Shown here in pieces: positions 28,013 through 38,161 of a DNA stretch of 64,000 bases (positions are counted from its first letter, which is position 1; each line of letters opens with the position of its first letter). The stretch covers positions 124,001 through 188,000 of the forward strand of contig JABFQV010000006.1 of assembly GCA_013141495.1 (NCBI GenBank), in the 5' to 3' direction. Source of the stretch: Methylotenera sp. Its GTDB lineage: Bacteria > Pseudomonadota > Gammaproteobacteria > Burkholderiales > Methylophilaceae. The notes under the pieces are model-generated. The model saw nothing but the letters and a program-made list of their open reading frames with translations, was not told where the DNA came from and made no database searches. A program made the translations under genes and the position numbers.

Positions 28013-29914
28013 TTGATTCAGTTTAAACAACTCACACTCACGCGCGGTTCAAAAATTCTCATTCAAGACGCGTCCTTGCAGCTACACCCTGGCCATAAAG
28101 TAGGTTTAACCGGTGCTAATGGCGCGGGTAAGTCGTCTTTATTTGCCTTGTTGCGCGGTGAACTGCATCCTGAAACAGGCGATTTAGACATGCCCGCAAG
28201 CTGGGTAGTGGCACACGTAGCGCAAGAAACCCCCGCTTTAGCCATGCCCGCTATCGAGTTTGTATTAGACGGCGATGCCGAGCTACGTGAAATTGAGGCG
28301 GGGCTGGCATCGGCTGAGGCTAACCATCAAGGCGAATTGATTGCTGAACTGCATCAGCGACTCACTGATATTGAGGGTTACAGTGCTAAAGCGCGCGCGG
28401 CTGAGCTGTTAAGTGGCTTGGGTTTTAGTCAAGCTAATTTGCAACAGGCCGTTTCTACGTTCTCTGGTGGCTGGCGCGTGCGCCTCAATTTGGCGCGTGC
28501 GCTGATGTGCCGTTCTGATTTACTGTTGCTGGATGAACCGACCAATCACTTAGATTTAGATGCGGTTATTTGGTTAGAGGGCTGGTTGCAAAGCTATCGC
28601 GGTACGCTAATTTTGATTTCGCACGATAGAGATTTTCTGGATGCGATTGTGAACCATATCGCCCATATTGAGCAACAAACCCTTACGCTTTACCGTGGTG
28701 GTTATTCTGATTTTGAGCGCCAACGCGCAGAAAAACTGGCCCTGCAACAAGCCATGTTTGAAAAGCAACAACGCAAAGTGTCACATTTACATAGCTACAT
28801 TGACCGCTTCCGTGCACAAGCCACCAAAGCGCGTCAAGCGCAAAGCCGCATTAAAGCACTCGAGCGCATGGAAATGATTTCTGCCGCGCATGTGGACTCA
28901 CAATTCAGCTTTGAGTTTAGAGCGCCAATTGCGGCACCCGACCCGCTGTTGGTGCTAGATGGCATGAGCGTTGGTTACGGTGGTGTGGCGTTAATCAGCA
29001 ACATCGAACTGACGATTCGTCCAGGTGAACGCATCGGCTTATTAGGTAGAAACGGCGCAGGTAAAACTACGCTGATTAAATTGTTAGCGCATGCGCTAGC
29101 GCCGCTGTCTGGCAAGCGGGTAGAAGGAAAAGACCTCAACATTGGCTATTTTGCACAGCATCAGCTAGAGCAGTTGCGCCCTGATGAATCACCGTTGCAG
29201 CACATGATGAAATTAGACCCGCAAACACGTGAGCAGGAACACTTAAATTACTTAGGCGGTTTTGACTTTAAAGGCGAGATGGCCAGATCACCTTGCGCGA
29301 ATTTTTCAGGTGGTGAAAAATCACGATTAGCGTTGGCTTTGCTAATTTGGACGCGCCCTAATTTGTTATTATTAGATGAGCCAACCAACCACCTGGATTT
29401 GGAAATGCGCCATGCGCTCACGTTGGCCTTGCAAGATTTTCAAGGTGGTGTGATATTGGTGTCGCACGATAGAGCCTTATTACGCGCCAGTTGTGACGAA
29501 TTTATTTTAGTGGCAGATGGCAAAGCCGAACCGTTTGATAGCGATTTAGAAGGCTATAGCCGGTGGTTAAACGAGCAACGCTTAAAAGAAAAACAAGCGA
29601 CGCAAGCGGTGCTTGAAAAGCCCAATAAAAATGATCGTGCGCTTAATAAAGCGGAGCGCCAAGCGAGAATTATAGAGCGTCGCCCGTTGCTGAAAGAGCT
29701 GGAGCAAATTGAGCGCCATATGGCGCAGTGGCAAGCCGATAAAAAAGCCTGCGATGAACGCTTAAATGATGGTGCACTTTATACCGCCGCTGATAAAAGC
29801 GAATTGCAGCAATTGTTAAAAACGCAGGCGGAATTTGCAGCAAAATTAGAAACTGCGGAAGAGCGCTGGCTAACGTTGCACGAGTTGCTAGAGGCAATAC
29901 CAGCGCCTGATTAG
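28013..29914 (+). CDS. yheS: ABC-F ATPase, YheS-like
   Basis: This 633-residue protein has two ATP-binding cassettes and no membrane domain, which marks the ABC-F class that acts on ribosomes. Cassette 1 has GANGAGKSSLF, STFSGGWRVRLNLARAL and LLLLDEPTNHLDL; cassette 2 has GRNGAGKTTL, NFSGGEKSRLALALL and LLLLDEPTNHLDL. A linker (about residues 230-310) and a C-terminal charged coiled coil (about 540-625) complete the fold. The closest recognised type is YheS. The start is TTG: an in-frame stop ends at 28000 and no ATG lies near the family start, so the call is forced. The ribosome site is weak, suggesting low expression. Confidence 0.93.
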   Translation: MIQFKQLTLTRGSKILIQDASLQLHPGHKVGLTGANGAGKSSLFALLRGELHPETGDLDMPASWVVAHVAQETPALAMPAIEFVLDGDAELREIEAGLASAEANHQGELIAELHQRLTDIEGYSAKARAAELLSGLGFSQANLQQAVSTFSGGWRVRLNLARALMCRSDLLLLDEPTNHLDLDAVIWLEGWLQSYRGTLILISHDRDFLDAIVNHIAHIEQQTLTLYRGGYSDFERQRAEKLALQQAMFEKQQRKVSHLHSYIDRFRAQATKARQAQSRIKALERMEMISAAHVDSQFSFEFRAPIAAPDPLLVLDGMSVGYGGVALISNIELTIRPGERIGLLGRNGAGKTTLIKLLAHALAPLSGKRVEGKDLNIGYFAQHQLEQLRPDESPLQHMMKLDPQTREQEHLNYLGGFDFKGEMARSPCANFSGGEKSRLALALLIWTRPNLLLLDEPTNHLDLEMRHALTLALQDFQGGVILVSHDRALLRASCDEFILVADGKAEPFDSDLEGYSRWLNEQRLKEKQATQAVLEKPNKNDRALNKAERQARIIERRPLLKELEQIERHMAQWQADKKACDERLNDGALYTAADKSELQQLLKTQAEFAAKLETAEERWLTLHELLEAIPAPD

Positions 29915-30024
29915 CATCCAGTCCTTTGGCAAGGCTAGGGAACGGGTACTCAGGGAACGGTAGGCATTAAGTAATCGCAAACAAGGTAAAACATTTTTTT
30001 TATTCAAGTTCAACAATAGGATTT

Positions 30025-30594
30025 ATGATGGAAACTCAATACTCACAACGTTTAACACTCATGCATGCCTTATGTTTAGCCGCAACATTGCGTGATGACG
30101 AAGAAAAACCCAACACCAATTTAGATGACTATGACCCTTTAACTGCGGCAGATTATCTAAGTTGTTATGTGACGTTTAAAGGGATTCAGGCCGCTGATCG
30201 CTCACCCTTGGCCGAACGTAATGATAATTTTGATATGCTGAGCGTGTATCAAGCCTATGCAATGTTGGCCTATGCATTTTTTACCACGCCATTAGTACAA
30301 GAAGGTGTGACGCCGGACTTTCAAGCCGTGCAGATTACCATTGCAAAAACATTATTTGCCGGGCTACCAGAGGCTGAACTCATTGAAATTATTGAATCAG
30401 GTTTTAATAAATTTCAACTGATCGCCGGCACAGATACCGAGCATTGGACCGAGTTTAGAGAAAACCTGGATAAACTGGTCATTTCATTTGTGATAGCAGG
30501 TACGGATGATGATAGCCCGTATGGCATGGAAGAGGTGCTGCCAATTTTTGGGCAATTGTTAAGCCAGTTGTGTGAGGCGTTCGAGCGCGTGTAA
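30025..30594 (+). CDS. Unrecognised acidic helical protein
   Basis: I do not recognise a family for this 189-residue protein. It is acidic, with an early acidic loop around residues 24-40 (RDDEEKPNTNLDDYDP), and appears mostly helical. There is no signal peptide or clear membrane span, and no metal-binding cysteines or histidine clusters. Two ATG codons stand at the start (30025 and 30028), preceded by AATAGGA, so the start is well placed. It follows the ABC-F gene by 110 bases. Immediately after its stop codon begins a nested inverted-repeat element. Composition is like its neighbours, so there is no sign of recent transfer. Confidence 0.72.
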   Translation: MMETQYSQRLTLMHALCLAATLRDDEEKPNTNLDDYDPLTAADYLSCYVTFKGIQAADRSPLAERNDNFDMLSVYQAYAMLAYAFFTTPLVQEGVTPDFQAVQITIAKTLFAGLPEAELIEIIESGFNKFQLIAGTDTEHWTEFRENLDKLVISFVIAGTDDDSPYGMEEVLPIFGQLLSQLCEAFERV

Positions 30595-30597
30595 ATA

Positions 30598-30883
30598 ATC
30601 CCAGATTTTCCATTAGCGCATCATTCCAATGGAAGCCATTAACGCAAGTATATGATTTAAAATAGCTTTAGAATTGTTTTTGGATAAAGTTAACTGCATC
30701 AGTTTAATGTGAAATTTAGCTTGGATTTTTAGCTCAATGATGGCTACTGATAGATAACGCTACCTAACGTCATGCTGAGCAGCGCGAAGCATCCAGTAGC
30801 ATCACTTCAACAACCTCTGGATGCTTCGCGCTGCTCAGCATGACGGGGTTTAAGTTTTTAGGCTCTAATGGAAAATCTGGGAT
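30598..30883. repeat. Nested inverted-repeat element, about 286 bp
   Basis: The outer arms (30598-30616 and 30865-30883) are a perfect 19-bp inverted repeat. Inside lies a second perfect inverted repeat with 29-bp arms (30768-30796 and 30817-30845) around a 20-base loop. No coding frame is present. The inner arms contain GTCATGCTGAGC, a sequence I recall from dispersed bacterial intergenic repeats. The element begins four bases after the stop codon of the gene at 30025, so it could also act as a processing or termination structure. It occupies most of the 436-base gap 30595-31030; the rest is AT-rich without visible signals. Confidence 0.8.
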
Positions 30884-31030
30884 AATGGTTAATTTACACG
30901 CGGATTAGCTGTACGGTGTTTTTATGCAAATAATTACTACACCTTATGTGAGGCTAATTTTTCGATGGTGAGTGAATAAAATCTACCTTTGAGGTATTTG
31001 TAAAAAATAGCTTTAAAAAATAAACTATGT

Positions 31031-31561
31031 TCAGTGTGCTTGATAGGGGGCGGCGTTGACCATTTTATTTTCAAGTATTTGATGAATTTGCTCCATTAAA
31101 AAACTAGCAGATTCTCGACCTAACTTAGATTCGCGCATCGCCATGTGCCAACTGGAAATGCAGTGTTTTAAATCAGTTTCATTGGCACATGCTTCAATAC
31201 GCAATTTAATGCTACGTCCCATAATGCCTAAATAATCATCAGATGCCTCACCTAAAATAGTTTTTATGGACATGAATTTTGTCGGACAAATTGGGATGAT
31301 CGATTCTTGTGAGTCAAAGAAAGATTGCGTTGTCTGACTTGTACTTTGGTTAAGTACGTTGATATTGGGGTGCTGAATGTAGCCGCTGGACTCAAGTTTG
31401 TTGATGGTGTCAATTAACACCTCTTTTTTAAAAAACTTTTCTAATTCATCTAGGTTGCGCACACCATTGACGAGCAGTAGCACCTGACGCTCACGAACGC
31501 TCAGGGTGCGCTTGTTGCCAGTGAACTCGTTGTGACCCAATGCGGATTTTTCATACACCAT
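31031..31561 (-). CDS. Unrecognised protein with an N-terminal helix-turn-helix-like segment
   Basis: This 176-residue protein begins with a segment (about residues 18-64) containing TLSVRERQVLLLVNG, DELEKFF and a following helix and wing, similar in pattern to a winged helix. The middle (about 68-90) is Ser/Gln/Thr-rich and probably disordered. The C-terminal part (about 92-170) is helical, with two cysteines (in ACANE and KHCISS). I know of similar uncharacterised betaproteobacterial proteins but no assigned role. AGGA lies before the ATG. It stands alone, leftward, between the repeat element and ychJ. DNA binding is a possibility from the N-terminal pattern only. Confidence 0.72.
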   Translation of the reverse strand: MVYEKSALGHNEFTGNKRTLSVRERQVLLLVNGVRNLDELEKFFKKEVLIDTINKLESSGYIQHPNINVLNQSTSQTTQSFFDSQESIIPICPTKFMSIKTILGEASDDYLGIMGRSIKLRIEACANETDLKHCISSWHMAMRESKLGRESASFLMEQIHQILENKMVNAAPYQAH

Positions 31562-31678
31562 GATGATGGTCCTGTAAAAGCTTTTACGAGGTGTATGTTA
31601 TTTAAATCGCGTGACAGTAGTGTGACTTAAAAATGACGGTTTGTATGAGTTTTGTGGGTTGAGATTTTATTGAGCCAA

Positions 31679-32077
31679 TCAATCAGCATGCTCACCTGAG
31701 CAATAATACCAACGGTTTTCTATGCGGATAAACTGGCTGATCTCATACATTCTTTCAGCTTTACCATTTATTTTATAGCGAGCCAAAAACGCTACCGTTG
31801 CGGTTGCTTCGCCGGTGATTTCCGCATGTTTTATCTGTAAACCTAACCATTTAGTAGCGGTGTCATCTGCTAGATTAAGGGCTTGCGGGCGGGTGTTGGG
31901 GTGCCATGTTGCTAGCAGATACGCTTCCAATTTTAATACATAAGCGGTGTAGCGTGAACGCATCAGCGCTTCAGCCGTGGGTGCAGGCAAGCCTTGGTGA
32001 AATCGCGCGCAGCACGCCACGTAAGGCTTGCCGCTTTCACACGGACAGTTATTTGAAGGTGTTTTAGGCGATTTCAC
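31679..32077 (-). CDS. ychJ: YchJ-family SEC-C motif protein
   Basis: This 132-residue protein of the YchJ/UPF0225 family has an N-terminal zinc-binding SEC-C-like motif, [17 protein letters not shown], followed by the family signature [15 protein letters not shown] and an NTF2-like fold. The family function is not established. The start is GTG at 32077, which overlaps the end of prfC by 14 bases, so the two are translationally coupled on one leftward transcript. The predicted protein is slightly shorter than E. coli YchJ, which has a second C-terminal SEC-C motif; this copy ends at CSGEHAD and lacks it. Confidence 0.9.
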   Translation of the reverse strand: MKSPKTPSNNCPCESGKPYVACCARFHQGLPAPTAEALMRSRYTAYVLKLEAYLLATWHPNTRPQALNLADDTATKWLGLQIKHAEITGEATATVAFLARYKINGKAERMYEISQFIRIENRWYYCSGEHAD

Positions 32078-33665
32078 GCGTTTCTAAAAATTCTATATCC
32101 GGGTAGCGCTCCTGTGCCAGTTGCAGGTTAACGCGGTTAGGCGCTAAGTAAACGTATTCATCCGCGCCGTCGAGTGCCACATTAAAGCCGTATTTATCGG
32201 CAATCGCTTTAAGGTCAGCATCTTTACCGCGTAGCCAGCGTGCGGTGTAGCAGTCGTAAGGTTCAAACACCATGTCCACGCTATATTCATGCTCTAAACG
32301 GTGCGCGACGACTTCAAATTGCAGCATGCCAACTGCACCTAAAATCAAATCGTTACTTAACAGTGGGCGGAACAGCTGTGCGGCGCCTTCTTCTGCCAGT
32401 TGTTTCAGGCCAATTTGCAGCTGCTTCATTTTCATCGGATTTTTAATGCGCGCACGGCGGAAAAACTCAGGCGCAAATGATGGAATGCCGGTGAATTTTA
32501 ATGCTTCACCTTCGGTAAAGGTATCGCCAACTTTAATCGTGCCGTGGTTGGGGATGCCGATAATATCGCCGGAATAGGCTTCGTCCATGGTGGTGCGGTC
32601 TTGCGCCATAAAGGTGATGGCATTATTTACCGCCATTAACTTGCCGGTGCTGACTTGTTTAATCTTCATGCCGCGTTCAAAACGGCCAGAACATACGCGC
32701 AAAAACGCAATGCGGTCGCGGTGTTTTGGGTCCATATTGGCTTGAATTTTAAACACGAAACCTGAAAACTTAGGTTCATCTGGCGCAATTAAGCGGCTTG
32801 CCGTATTGCGTGCAAGCGGGGCAGGGGATAAGTCCACCACCGCATCCAGCAAAGACTGCACGCCAAAGTTGTTAATCGCCGAGCCGAAATACACCGGGGT
32901 TTGTTTGCCGTTTAAATAACGCACTTTATCAAACGCGTGTGAGGCGCCACGCACTAGTTCAATGTCTATGCGCAACTCTTCGGCCAGGTGCCCAAGCAAC
33001 TCATCCAAGCGCGGATTATCCAAGCCCTGAATCACTTCTGAAGTGCCTTTTTCAGCACGTGGATCAAAAAACGAAATAGTATCGGTATAAAGGTTATAAA
33101 CCCCGCGGAAGCTTTTCCCCATGCCAATCGGCCATGTCATCGGCGCGCATTCCATGCCTAGCGTGGTTTCAATTTCATCTAGCAACTCAATCGGCGGGCG
33201 GCTTTCACGGTCTAGTTTGTTGATAAACGTGATAATCGGCGTATCGCGCATGCGGCATACGTTAAGCAGTTTGATGGTTTGCGCTTCTACGCCGTTTACT
33301 GCATCAATCACCATCACCGCAGAATCCACTGCGGTTAGCGTGCGATAAGTATCTTCAGAAAAGTCATCATGGCCGGGGGTATCGAGCAGGTTAATCATGT
33401 GCTCACGGTATGGAAACTGCATGACGGAAGATGTCACCGAAATGCCGCGTTGTTTCTCAAGCTCCATCCAGTCTGACGTGGCATGGCGCGAGGCTTTACG
33501 GCCACGTACTTCACCCGCGACTTGAATCGCGCCACCAAACCACAACAGTTTTTCAGTCAAGGTGGTTTTACCTGCATCAGGATGAGAAATAATGGCAAAG
33601 GTGCGGCGGCGGGTGATTTCTTCTTGCAGAGACATGTGCGGTAGGGGTTTAAGGTAAAACGCCAT
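32064..33665 (-). CDS. prfC: Peptide chain release factor 3
   Basis: RF3 is a 533-residue translational GTPase that removes RF1 and RF2 from the ribosome after peptide release. G1 is [14 protein letters not shown]3 is [14 protein letters not shown] and G4 is FINKLDRE; the RF3-specific middle and C-terminal domains follow. Two starts are possible. The ATG at 33665 has AAGG four bases upstream but lies inside a 12-bp inverted repeat. The ATG at 33635 ([13 protein letters not shown]) is closer to the usual family N terminus but has no ribosome site. ychJ overlaps the 3' end by 14 bases. No terminator is seen after ychJ. Confidence 0.95.
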   Translation of the reverse strand: MAFYLKPLPHMSLQEEITRRRTFAIISHPDAGKTTLTEKLLWFGGAIQVAGEVRGRKASRHATSDWMELEKQRGISVTSSVMQFPYREHMINLLDTPGHDDFSEDTYRTLTAVDSAVMVIDAVNGVEAQTIKLLNVCRMRDTPIITFINKLDRESRPPIELLDEIETTLGMECAPMTWPIGMGKSFRGVYNLYTDTISFFDPRAEKGTSEVIQGLDNPRLDELLGHLAEELRIDIELVRGASHAFDKVRYLNGKQTPVYFGSAINNFGVQSLLDAVVDLSPAPLARNTASRLIAPDEPKFSGFVFKIQANMDPKHRDRIAFLRVCSGRFERGMKIKQVSTGKLMAVNNAITFMAQDRTTMDEAYSGDIIGIPNHGTIKVGDTFTEGEALKFTGIPSFAPEFFRRARIKNPMKMKQLQIGLKQLAEEGAAQLFRPLLSNDLILGAVGMLQFEVVAHRLEHEYSVDMVFEPYDCYTARWLRGKDADLKAIADKYGFNVALDGADEYVYLAPNRVNLQLAQERYPDIEFLETREIA

Positions 33666-33676
33666 TTTACCTTAAA
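33648..33676 (-). promoter_or_regulatory. Inverted repeat enclosing the first prfC start codon
   Basis: Twelve-base perfect arms (33648-33659 and 33665-33676) surround a five-base loop. On the prfC strand, one arm holds the AAGG ribosome site and the ATG at 33665 lies at the loop edge. In RNA this hairpin would hide the ribosome site of the longer prfC form. It could therefore control translation or favour the internal start at 33635. Confidence 0.5.
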
Positions 33677-33859
33677 TGGGTAGTGCTAGTCGAACGACTG
33701 AGGGTCGGACTAAACTATCAAACCAGAAAAAATAGTTGTCCACTACATTGTGCATGGGTCGTCCGGTTGCATCGCAGTCGGAGTTTGAATGTTTATAGGA
33801 TTAGAGCACTGGTTGCAATGTTTGGGCAATGCCTAGGATAACAATAAGCGCCGCCCAAT

Positions 33860-33893
33860 AAAAAAGCCCGATGGTTAAAATCATCGGGCTTTT
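33860..33893 (-). terminator. Rho-independent terminator after pgi
   Basis: AAAAGCCCGATG (33862-33873) pairs perfectly with CATCGGGCTTTT (33882-33893). On the minus strand the stem is followed by a run of T. It ends the leftward glgB-pgi transcript about 60 bases after the pgi stop codon. The rest of the 33666-33949 gap shows no gene. Confidence 0.85.
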
Positions 33894-33949
33894 AGTGGTA
33901 GTTGACTAACACAAATGTGAGTCAACTTTGAATGACTCATGTTTAATGG

Positions 33950-35608
33950 CTAGTCTAACTTCAGTGATTTTGTATAGTTAATCAGACCATTGGTCGAGCT
34001 GTCATAATTGCTCACCACCTCTTCATTAATCAATTGTGGCAGAATTTGTTGCGCAATTTGTTTGCCGTATTCCACGCCCCATTGATCGTAGCTATTGATA
34101 TCCCAAAGAATCCCCTGTACGAATATTTTATGTTCATATAAGGCGATGAGTTTACCCAGCGTGTTAGGCGTAAGTTTATCAAACAGAATAGATGTAGTAG
34201 GGCGGTTGCCTTCAAACACTTTATGCGGAAGCAAGTCTTCAAGCGCTTCACCAGATAAGCCTTGAAGTTCAAGCTCTGCACGTGCCTCTTCTTTGGTTTT
34301 ACCTAGCATCAGCGATTGCGTTTGTGCCAAAAAGTTAGCAATCAGAATTTTGTGGTGCGCGTTACCGTTACTACCCACTTTATAGTGACTATGTGCCGGC
34401 ATTAAAAAGTCCGCCGGAACAATCTGTGTACCTTGATGAATCAGCTGGTAGAACGCATGCTGACCATTAGTCCCCGCTTCACCCCAAATAACAGGGCCGG
34501 TTTTGTAGGTAACACGGCTACCATCACGGCAAATAAATTTACCGTTACTTTCCATATCCGCTTGCTGCAAATACGCAGGAAAGCGTGCCATGCCTTGGTC
34601 GTAAGGCAGGATAGCCTGTGAGTCAACATGGAAAAAGTTGTTATACCAAACGCCAATCAGCGCCATAATCACTGGCATATTTTGTTCAAGAGGCGCAGTT
34701 TTAAAATGCTCATCCATCTCAAAAGCGCCTGTGAGTAATGCCTCAAAGTTATCCATGCCCACATACAACGCAATGGATAAGCCAATGGCAGACCAAAGTG
34801 AATAGCGACCGCCTACCCAGTCCCAAAACGCAAACATGTTTGCAGTATCAATGCCAAACGCTTGTACGGCTTTGGTATTGGTAGAGAGCGCAACAAAGTG
34901 CTTGGCGACATGCGCGCTTTCTTTTGCTGTAGCTAAAAACCAAGTGCGGGCGGACGTGGCGTTGGTTAAGGTTTCTTGTGTCGTAAACGTTTTTGATGCC
35001 ACGATAAATAGCGTAGTTTCAGGGTTGCATTTTTCTAGTGCGCGCATTAAATGCGCACCATCGATATTTGAAACAAAGTGAACGTTCAGACCTGCGCTGG
35101 CATATGGTTTTAGCGCATCGCATACCATCACTGGGCCAAGGTCGGAGCCGCCAATGCCTATATTTACGATGTCGGTGATGCGTTTACCGGAGTAGCCTAA
35201 CCAACTGCCATCGCGAACTTTATCCGAGAATTGACGCATTTGCGCCAATACCGCATTCACATCTGGCATCACATCGTGACCATCAACCAACACGGGTGTG
35301 TTGGCACGGTTGCGTAAAGCTGTATGCAAAACGGCGCGATCTTCTGTAATGTTTATTTTTTCACCCACAAACATTTTATCGCGCCACTGCTCAATGTTAG
35401 CCTCACGCGCCATTTGAAATAATAGCGGCAACGTTTCATCGGTAATTCGATGTTTTGAGTAATCAAATAAAATATCAGCAAATTTCAGGCTGTATTTATT
35501 AAAGCGGTTAGCATCTTGCGCAAACAAATCGCGCATGTGGGTCGAGGCTATTTGTTGTTGGTGCTGACAAAGTTTTTGCCACGCTGGAAGTTTGTTTAGT
35601 CTAGCCAT
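33950..35608 (-). CDS. pgi: Glucose-6-phosphate isomerase
   Basis: This 552-residue cytosolic enzyme interconverts glucose-6-phosphate and fructose-6-phosphate. Family signatures are present: [31 protein letters not shown] and [19 protein letters not shown], and the C-terminal [18 protein letters not shown] carries the catalytic lysine region. The length is normal. It lies 29 bases after glgB on the same strand and is followed by a strong terminator, so glgB-pgi form one leftward unit. In a RuMP organism this step carries fructose-6-phosphate, the first hexose formed by fixation, into glucose-6-phosphate for the oxidative cycle and glycogen synthesis, which fits its place beside the glycogen genes. 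Confidence 0.97.
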   Translation of the reverse strand: MARLNKLPAWQKLCQHQQQIASTHMRDLFAQDANRFNKYSLKFADILFDYSKHRITDETLPLLFQMAREANIEQWRDKMFVGEKINITEDRAVLHTALRNRANTPVLVDGHDVMPDVNAVLAQMRQFSDKVRDGSWLGYSGKRITDIVNIGIGGSDLGPVMVCDALKPYASAGLNVHFVSNIDGAHLMRALEKCNPETTLFIVASKTFTTQETLTNATSARTWFLATAKESAHVAKHFVALSTNTKAVQAFGIDTANMFAFWDWVGGRYSLWSAIGLSIALYVGMDNFEALLTGAFEMDEHFKTAPLEQNMPVIMALIGVWYNNFFHVDSQAILPYDQGMARFPAYLQQADMESNGKFICRDGSRVTYKTGPVIWGEAGTNGQHAFYQLIHQGTQIVPADFLMPAHSHYKVGSNGNAHHKILIANFLAQTQSLMLGKTKEEARAELELQGLSGEALEDLLPHKVFEGNRPTTSILFDKLTPNTLGKLIALYEHKIFVQGILWDINSYDQWGVEYGKQIAQQILPQLINEEVVSNYDSSTNGLINYTKSLKLD

Positions 35609-35637
35609 GTTAGTAATAGTGCTTTATATTCAATAGG

Positions 35638-37860
35638 TTATTTTATTTGTAATACGATGCCAGATAATGGTGGTAATGTTATTACAAGCGACTGTTGATG
35701 ATGCATCCATGCAATGTTTTCAGTTTGCAAGTCAGTACCGTTGCCTTGGTTGCTACCGCCATAACAGTTTGCATCACTGTTAAAAATCTCATGATAACTG
35801 CCAGCCTGTGGCACGCCAATGCGGTATTCATTGCGCAGTACAGGCGTGAAGTTCAACACTATTATAACAAAACTATTGTCTAATCCACGCCTTACATAGC
35901 TGACAATTGATTGCTCTGTATCATGACAGTCTATCCATTCAAAACCTTGCACTTCAAAATCAAGGGTGTGCAGGGCGTTGAGGTCTTTATATAGTTTATT
36001 TAAGTCAGCGTTAAGTTGTTTAACCCCTTGATGCCATTGGTGGCCTGGGTAATCATTATCCAGCAAATGCCAATCAAGGCTGGCGTTAACATTCCATTCA
36101 CGTCCCTGGCCAAATTCGTTACCCATAAAGTTCAGCTTTTTACCGGGAGAAGTCATTTGATAGGTGAATAACAAGCGTAAATTTGCAAATTTCTGCCAAG
36201 CATCGCCTGGCATTTTATCAAGTAGTGACTTTTTACCATGCACTACTTCATCGTGAGAAAACGGCAATACAAAGTTTTCTGAATAAGCGTAAAGCTGACC
36301 AAAGGTGAGCCTATCATGATAATAGCGTCTATGTACGGGGTCGGTTTCAATGTATGACAAAGTGTCATTCATCCAGCCCATGTTCCATTTCATGTTAAAG
36401 CCTAGCCCGCCTAAATACACTGGGCGAGATACCATTGGCCATGCCGTTGATTCTTCTGCAATGGTGAGTACGCCAGCGAAGTCTTCACCCACCATCACGT
36501 TAAGTTGTTTTAAGAAATCAATAACATCCAGATTCTCCCGACCGCCAAATTTATTCGGTAGCCACTCACCGGCTTTGCGTGAGTAATCAAGGTAGAGCAT
36601 CGAGGCGACAGCATCAACACGTAAGCCATCAATATGAAACTCTTGCAGCCAAAAGTAAGCGTTGGCAATTAAAAAGTTACGTACTTCATTGCGGCCATAG
36701 TTGAAAATATAGGTCCCCCAGTCCTGGTGTTCACCTAAACGCGGGTCTTCATGTTCATATAAAGCTGTGCCATCAAAGCGCGCTAATGCCCAGTCATCTT
36801 TAGGAAAGTGCCCTGGCACCCAGTCTAATATCACCCCGATATTGGCTTGGTGAAAAGCGTCAATCAAAAAGCGTAAATCATCAGGCGAGCCGAATCTATT
36901 AGTGACGCCAAAATACCCCGTCGTTTGGTAACCCCATGACTCTGTTAGCGGATGCTCCGAAATTGGCATTAACTCAATATGGGTGTAACCCATACTGGCT
37001 ACATGAGGCACCAGTGTTTTTGCCAGTTCACGATAAGTTAAAAAATGGCCTTTATCATTACGTTGCCATGAGCCTAAATGCACTTCATAACAGTTGAAAG
37101 GCGCGTGTAGCCAATCACGCTGTTTACGTGTTTCCAGCCATTGCTTATCTTCCCACTGATGATGGCTGGCGCTGATTTTTGCACTGGTGCCTGGGCGTTG
37201 CTCAAACTCAAAGCCGTAAGGGTCTGTTTTAACTAAAATGTTACCTGTATGGCGATTGCGGATTTCAAATTTATAAGTGTCACTTGTGGTTAAACTAGGA
37301 ATAAAAATATCCCAAACCCCACTTGAGCCATGCGCACGCATTGGGTTTATACGACCGTCCCAGTTATTAAAGCTACCGACGACGCTGACACGTTCAGCAT
37401 TAGGCGCCCAAACAGCAAAGCGCACGCCAGCAACATTATCTTGTGTGGTGAATTGCGCGCCTAATGTTTTGTAGGCTTGTTTTAAACGGCCTTCACCAAA
37501 TAGGTAAAGCTCATCTTGGGTGAGGCTGGAGTTAAATGAATAGGGGTCGTAAGTTTCGTAAGTGTGAGTTGCTGATACTACTTTAAGTAAGCAGGGTGTT
37601 TTAAGTGGCGTGTTACTGGTGCGCTCAAACAAACCATCGCGATGTGTTTTTTCAAGCTTTTCCCAAGTAGTGCCAGTGTTAATTTGCACCTCGGAGGCGT
37701 AAGGTAAAAATGCTCTAAAAACAAAGTATTGGTCTTCGGCTTCGTTCACTGCGTGATGACCTAAAAAGCTAAACGGGTCATGATGGCGTGCTTCTAAAAT
37801 GAGGTGAAGTGCCTGCGTATGTGCTTTTGATACCGACTGAGTTGCCTTAGATTTTGCCAA
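35638..37860 (-). CDS. glgB: 1,4-alpha-glucan branching enzyme
   Basis: This 740-residue GH13 enzyme forms alpha-1,6 branches in glycogen. The N-terminal beta domains include a CBM48 module (about residues 135-230, with [20 protein letters not shown]). The catalytic barrel has D416 in [17 protein letters not shown] as nucleophile, E469 in IAEESTAWP as acid-base, and [12 protein letters not shown]. The start is TTG at 37860: GAGGGG lies eight bases upstream and no other start fits the length. It leads the leftward glgB-pgi pair and diverges from glgC across a 297-base intergenic gap. Confidence 0.96.
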   Translation of the reverse strand: MAKSKATQSVSKAHTQALHLILEARHHDPFSFLGHHAVNEAEDQYFVFRAFLPYASEVQINTGTTWEKLEKTHRDGLFERTSNTPLKTPCLLKVVSATHTYETYDPYSFNSSLTQDELYLFGEGRLKQAYKTLGAQFTTQDNVAGVRFAVWAPNAERVSVVGSFNNWDGRINPMRAHGSSGVWDIFIPSLTTSDTYKFEIRNRHTGNILVKTDPYGFEFEQRPGTSAKISASHHQWEDKQWLETRKQRDWLHAPFNCYEVHLGSWQRNDKGHFLTYRELAKTLVPHVASMGYTHIELMPISEHPLTESWGYQTTGYFGVTNRFGSPDDLRFLIDAFHQANIGVILDWVPGHFPKDDWALARFDGTALYEHEDPRLGEHQDWGTYIFNYGRNEVRNFLIANAYFWLQEFHIDGLRVDAVASMLYLDYSRKAGEWLPNKFGGRENLDVIDFLKQLNVMVGEDFAGVLTIAEESTAWPMVSRPVYLGGLGFNMKWNMGWMNDTLSYIETDPVHRRYYHDRLTFGQLYAYSENFVLPFSHDEVVHGKKSLLDKMPGDAWQKFANLRLLFTYQMTSPGKKLNFMGNEFGQGREWNVNASLDWHLLDNDYPGHQWHQGVKQLNADLNKLYKDLNALHTLDFEVQGFEWIDCHDTEQSIVSYVRRGLDNSFVIIVLNFTPVLRNEYRIGVPQAGSYHEIFNSDANCYGGSNQGNGTDLQTENIAWMHHQQSLVITLPPLSGIVLQIK

Positions 37861-38161
37861 AGTTATATCCCCTCATCATTTTTAAGGTATTTTAGTTTTA
37901 TTTGTTAGATTAGATCTATTTTAGCTAGATTATAGTGCTTTAAGCTGATTATAATGTAATCAATTGCAATCTTAAGTAAATTAAACTAGTTGGCCCAGCT
38001 AGTGCAATGTAAGGCAACCTTTATAAATTTATGCGATGGGAAGCGAAGCCGGATGTTGGCTTGGCAATTAACTGATTTTAGTGTCCCTTTGGTGCAATTT
38101 TCCTGTCACACGAATTTATCAAGGTTAACGTAAGTAACTAACCAAACCTCAGGAGGGCATC
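37861..38161. promoter_or_regulatory. Divergent glgB/glgC control region
   Basis: This AT-rich gap must contain both glycogen-operon promoters. The minus strand shows two TATAAT boxes (in ATTATAATCAG and CTATAATCTAG), but neither has a convincing -35. CTCAGGAGGGC near 38150 is the ribosome site of glgC, and the complement of 37869-37874 is that of glgB. No riboswitch or clear operator palindrome was recognised. Confidence 0.55.
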
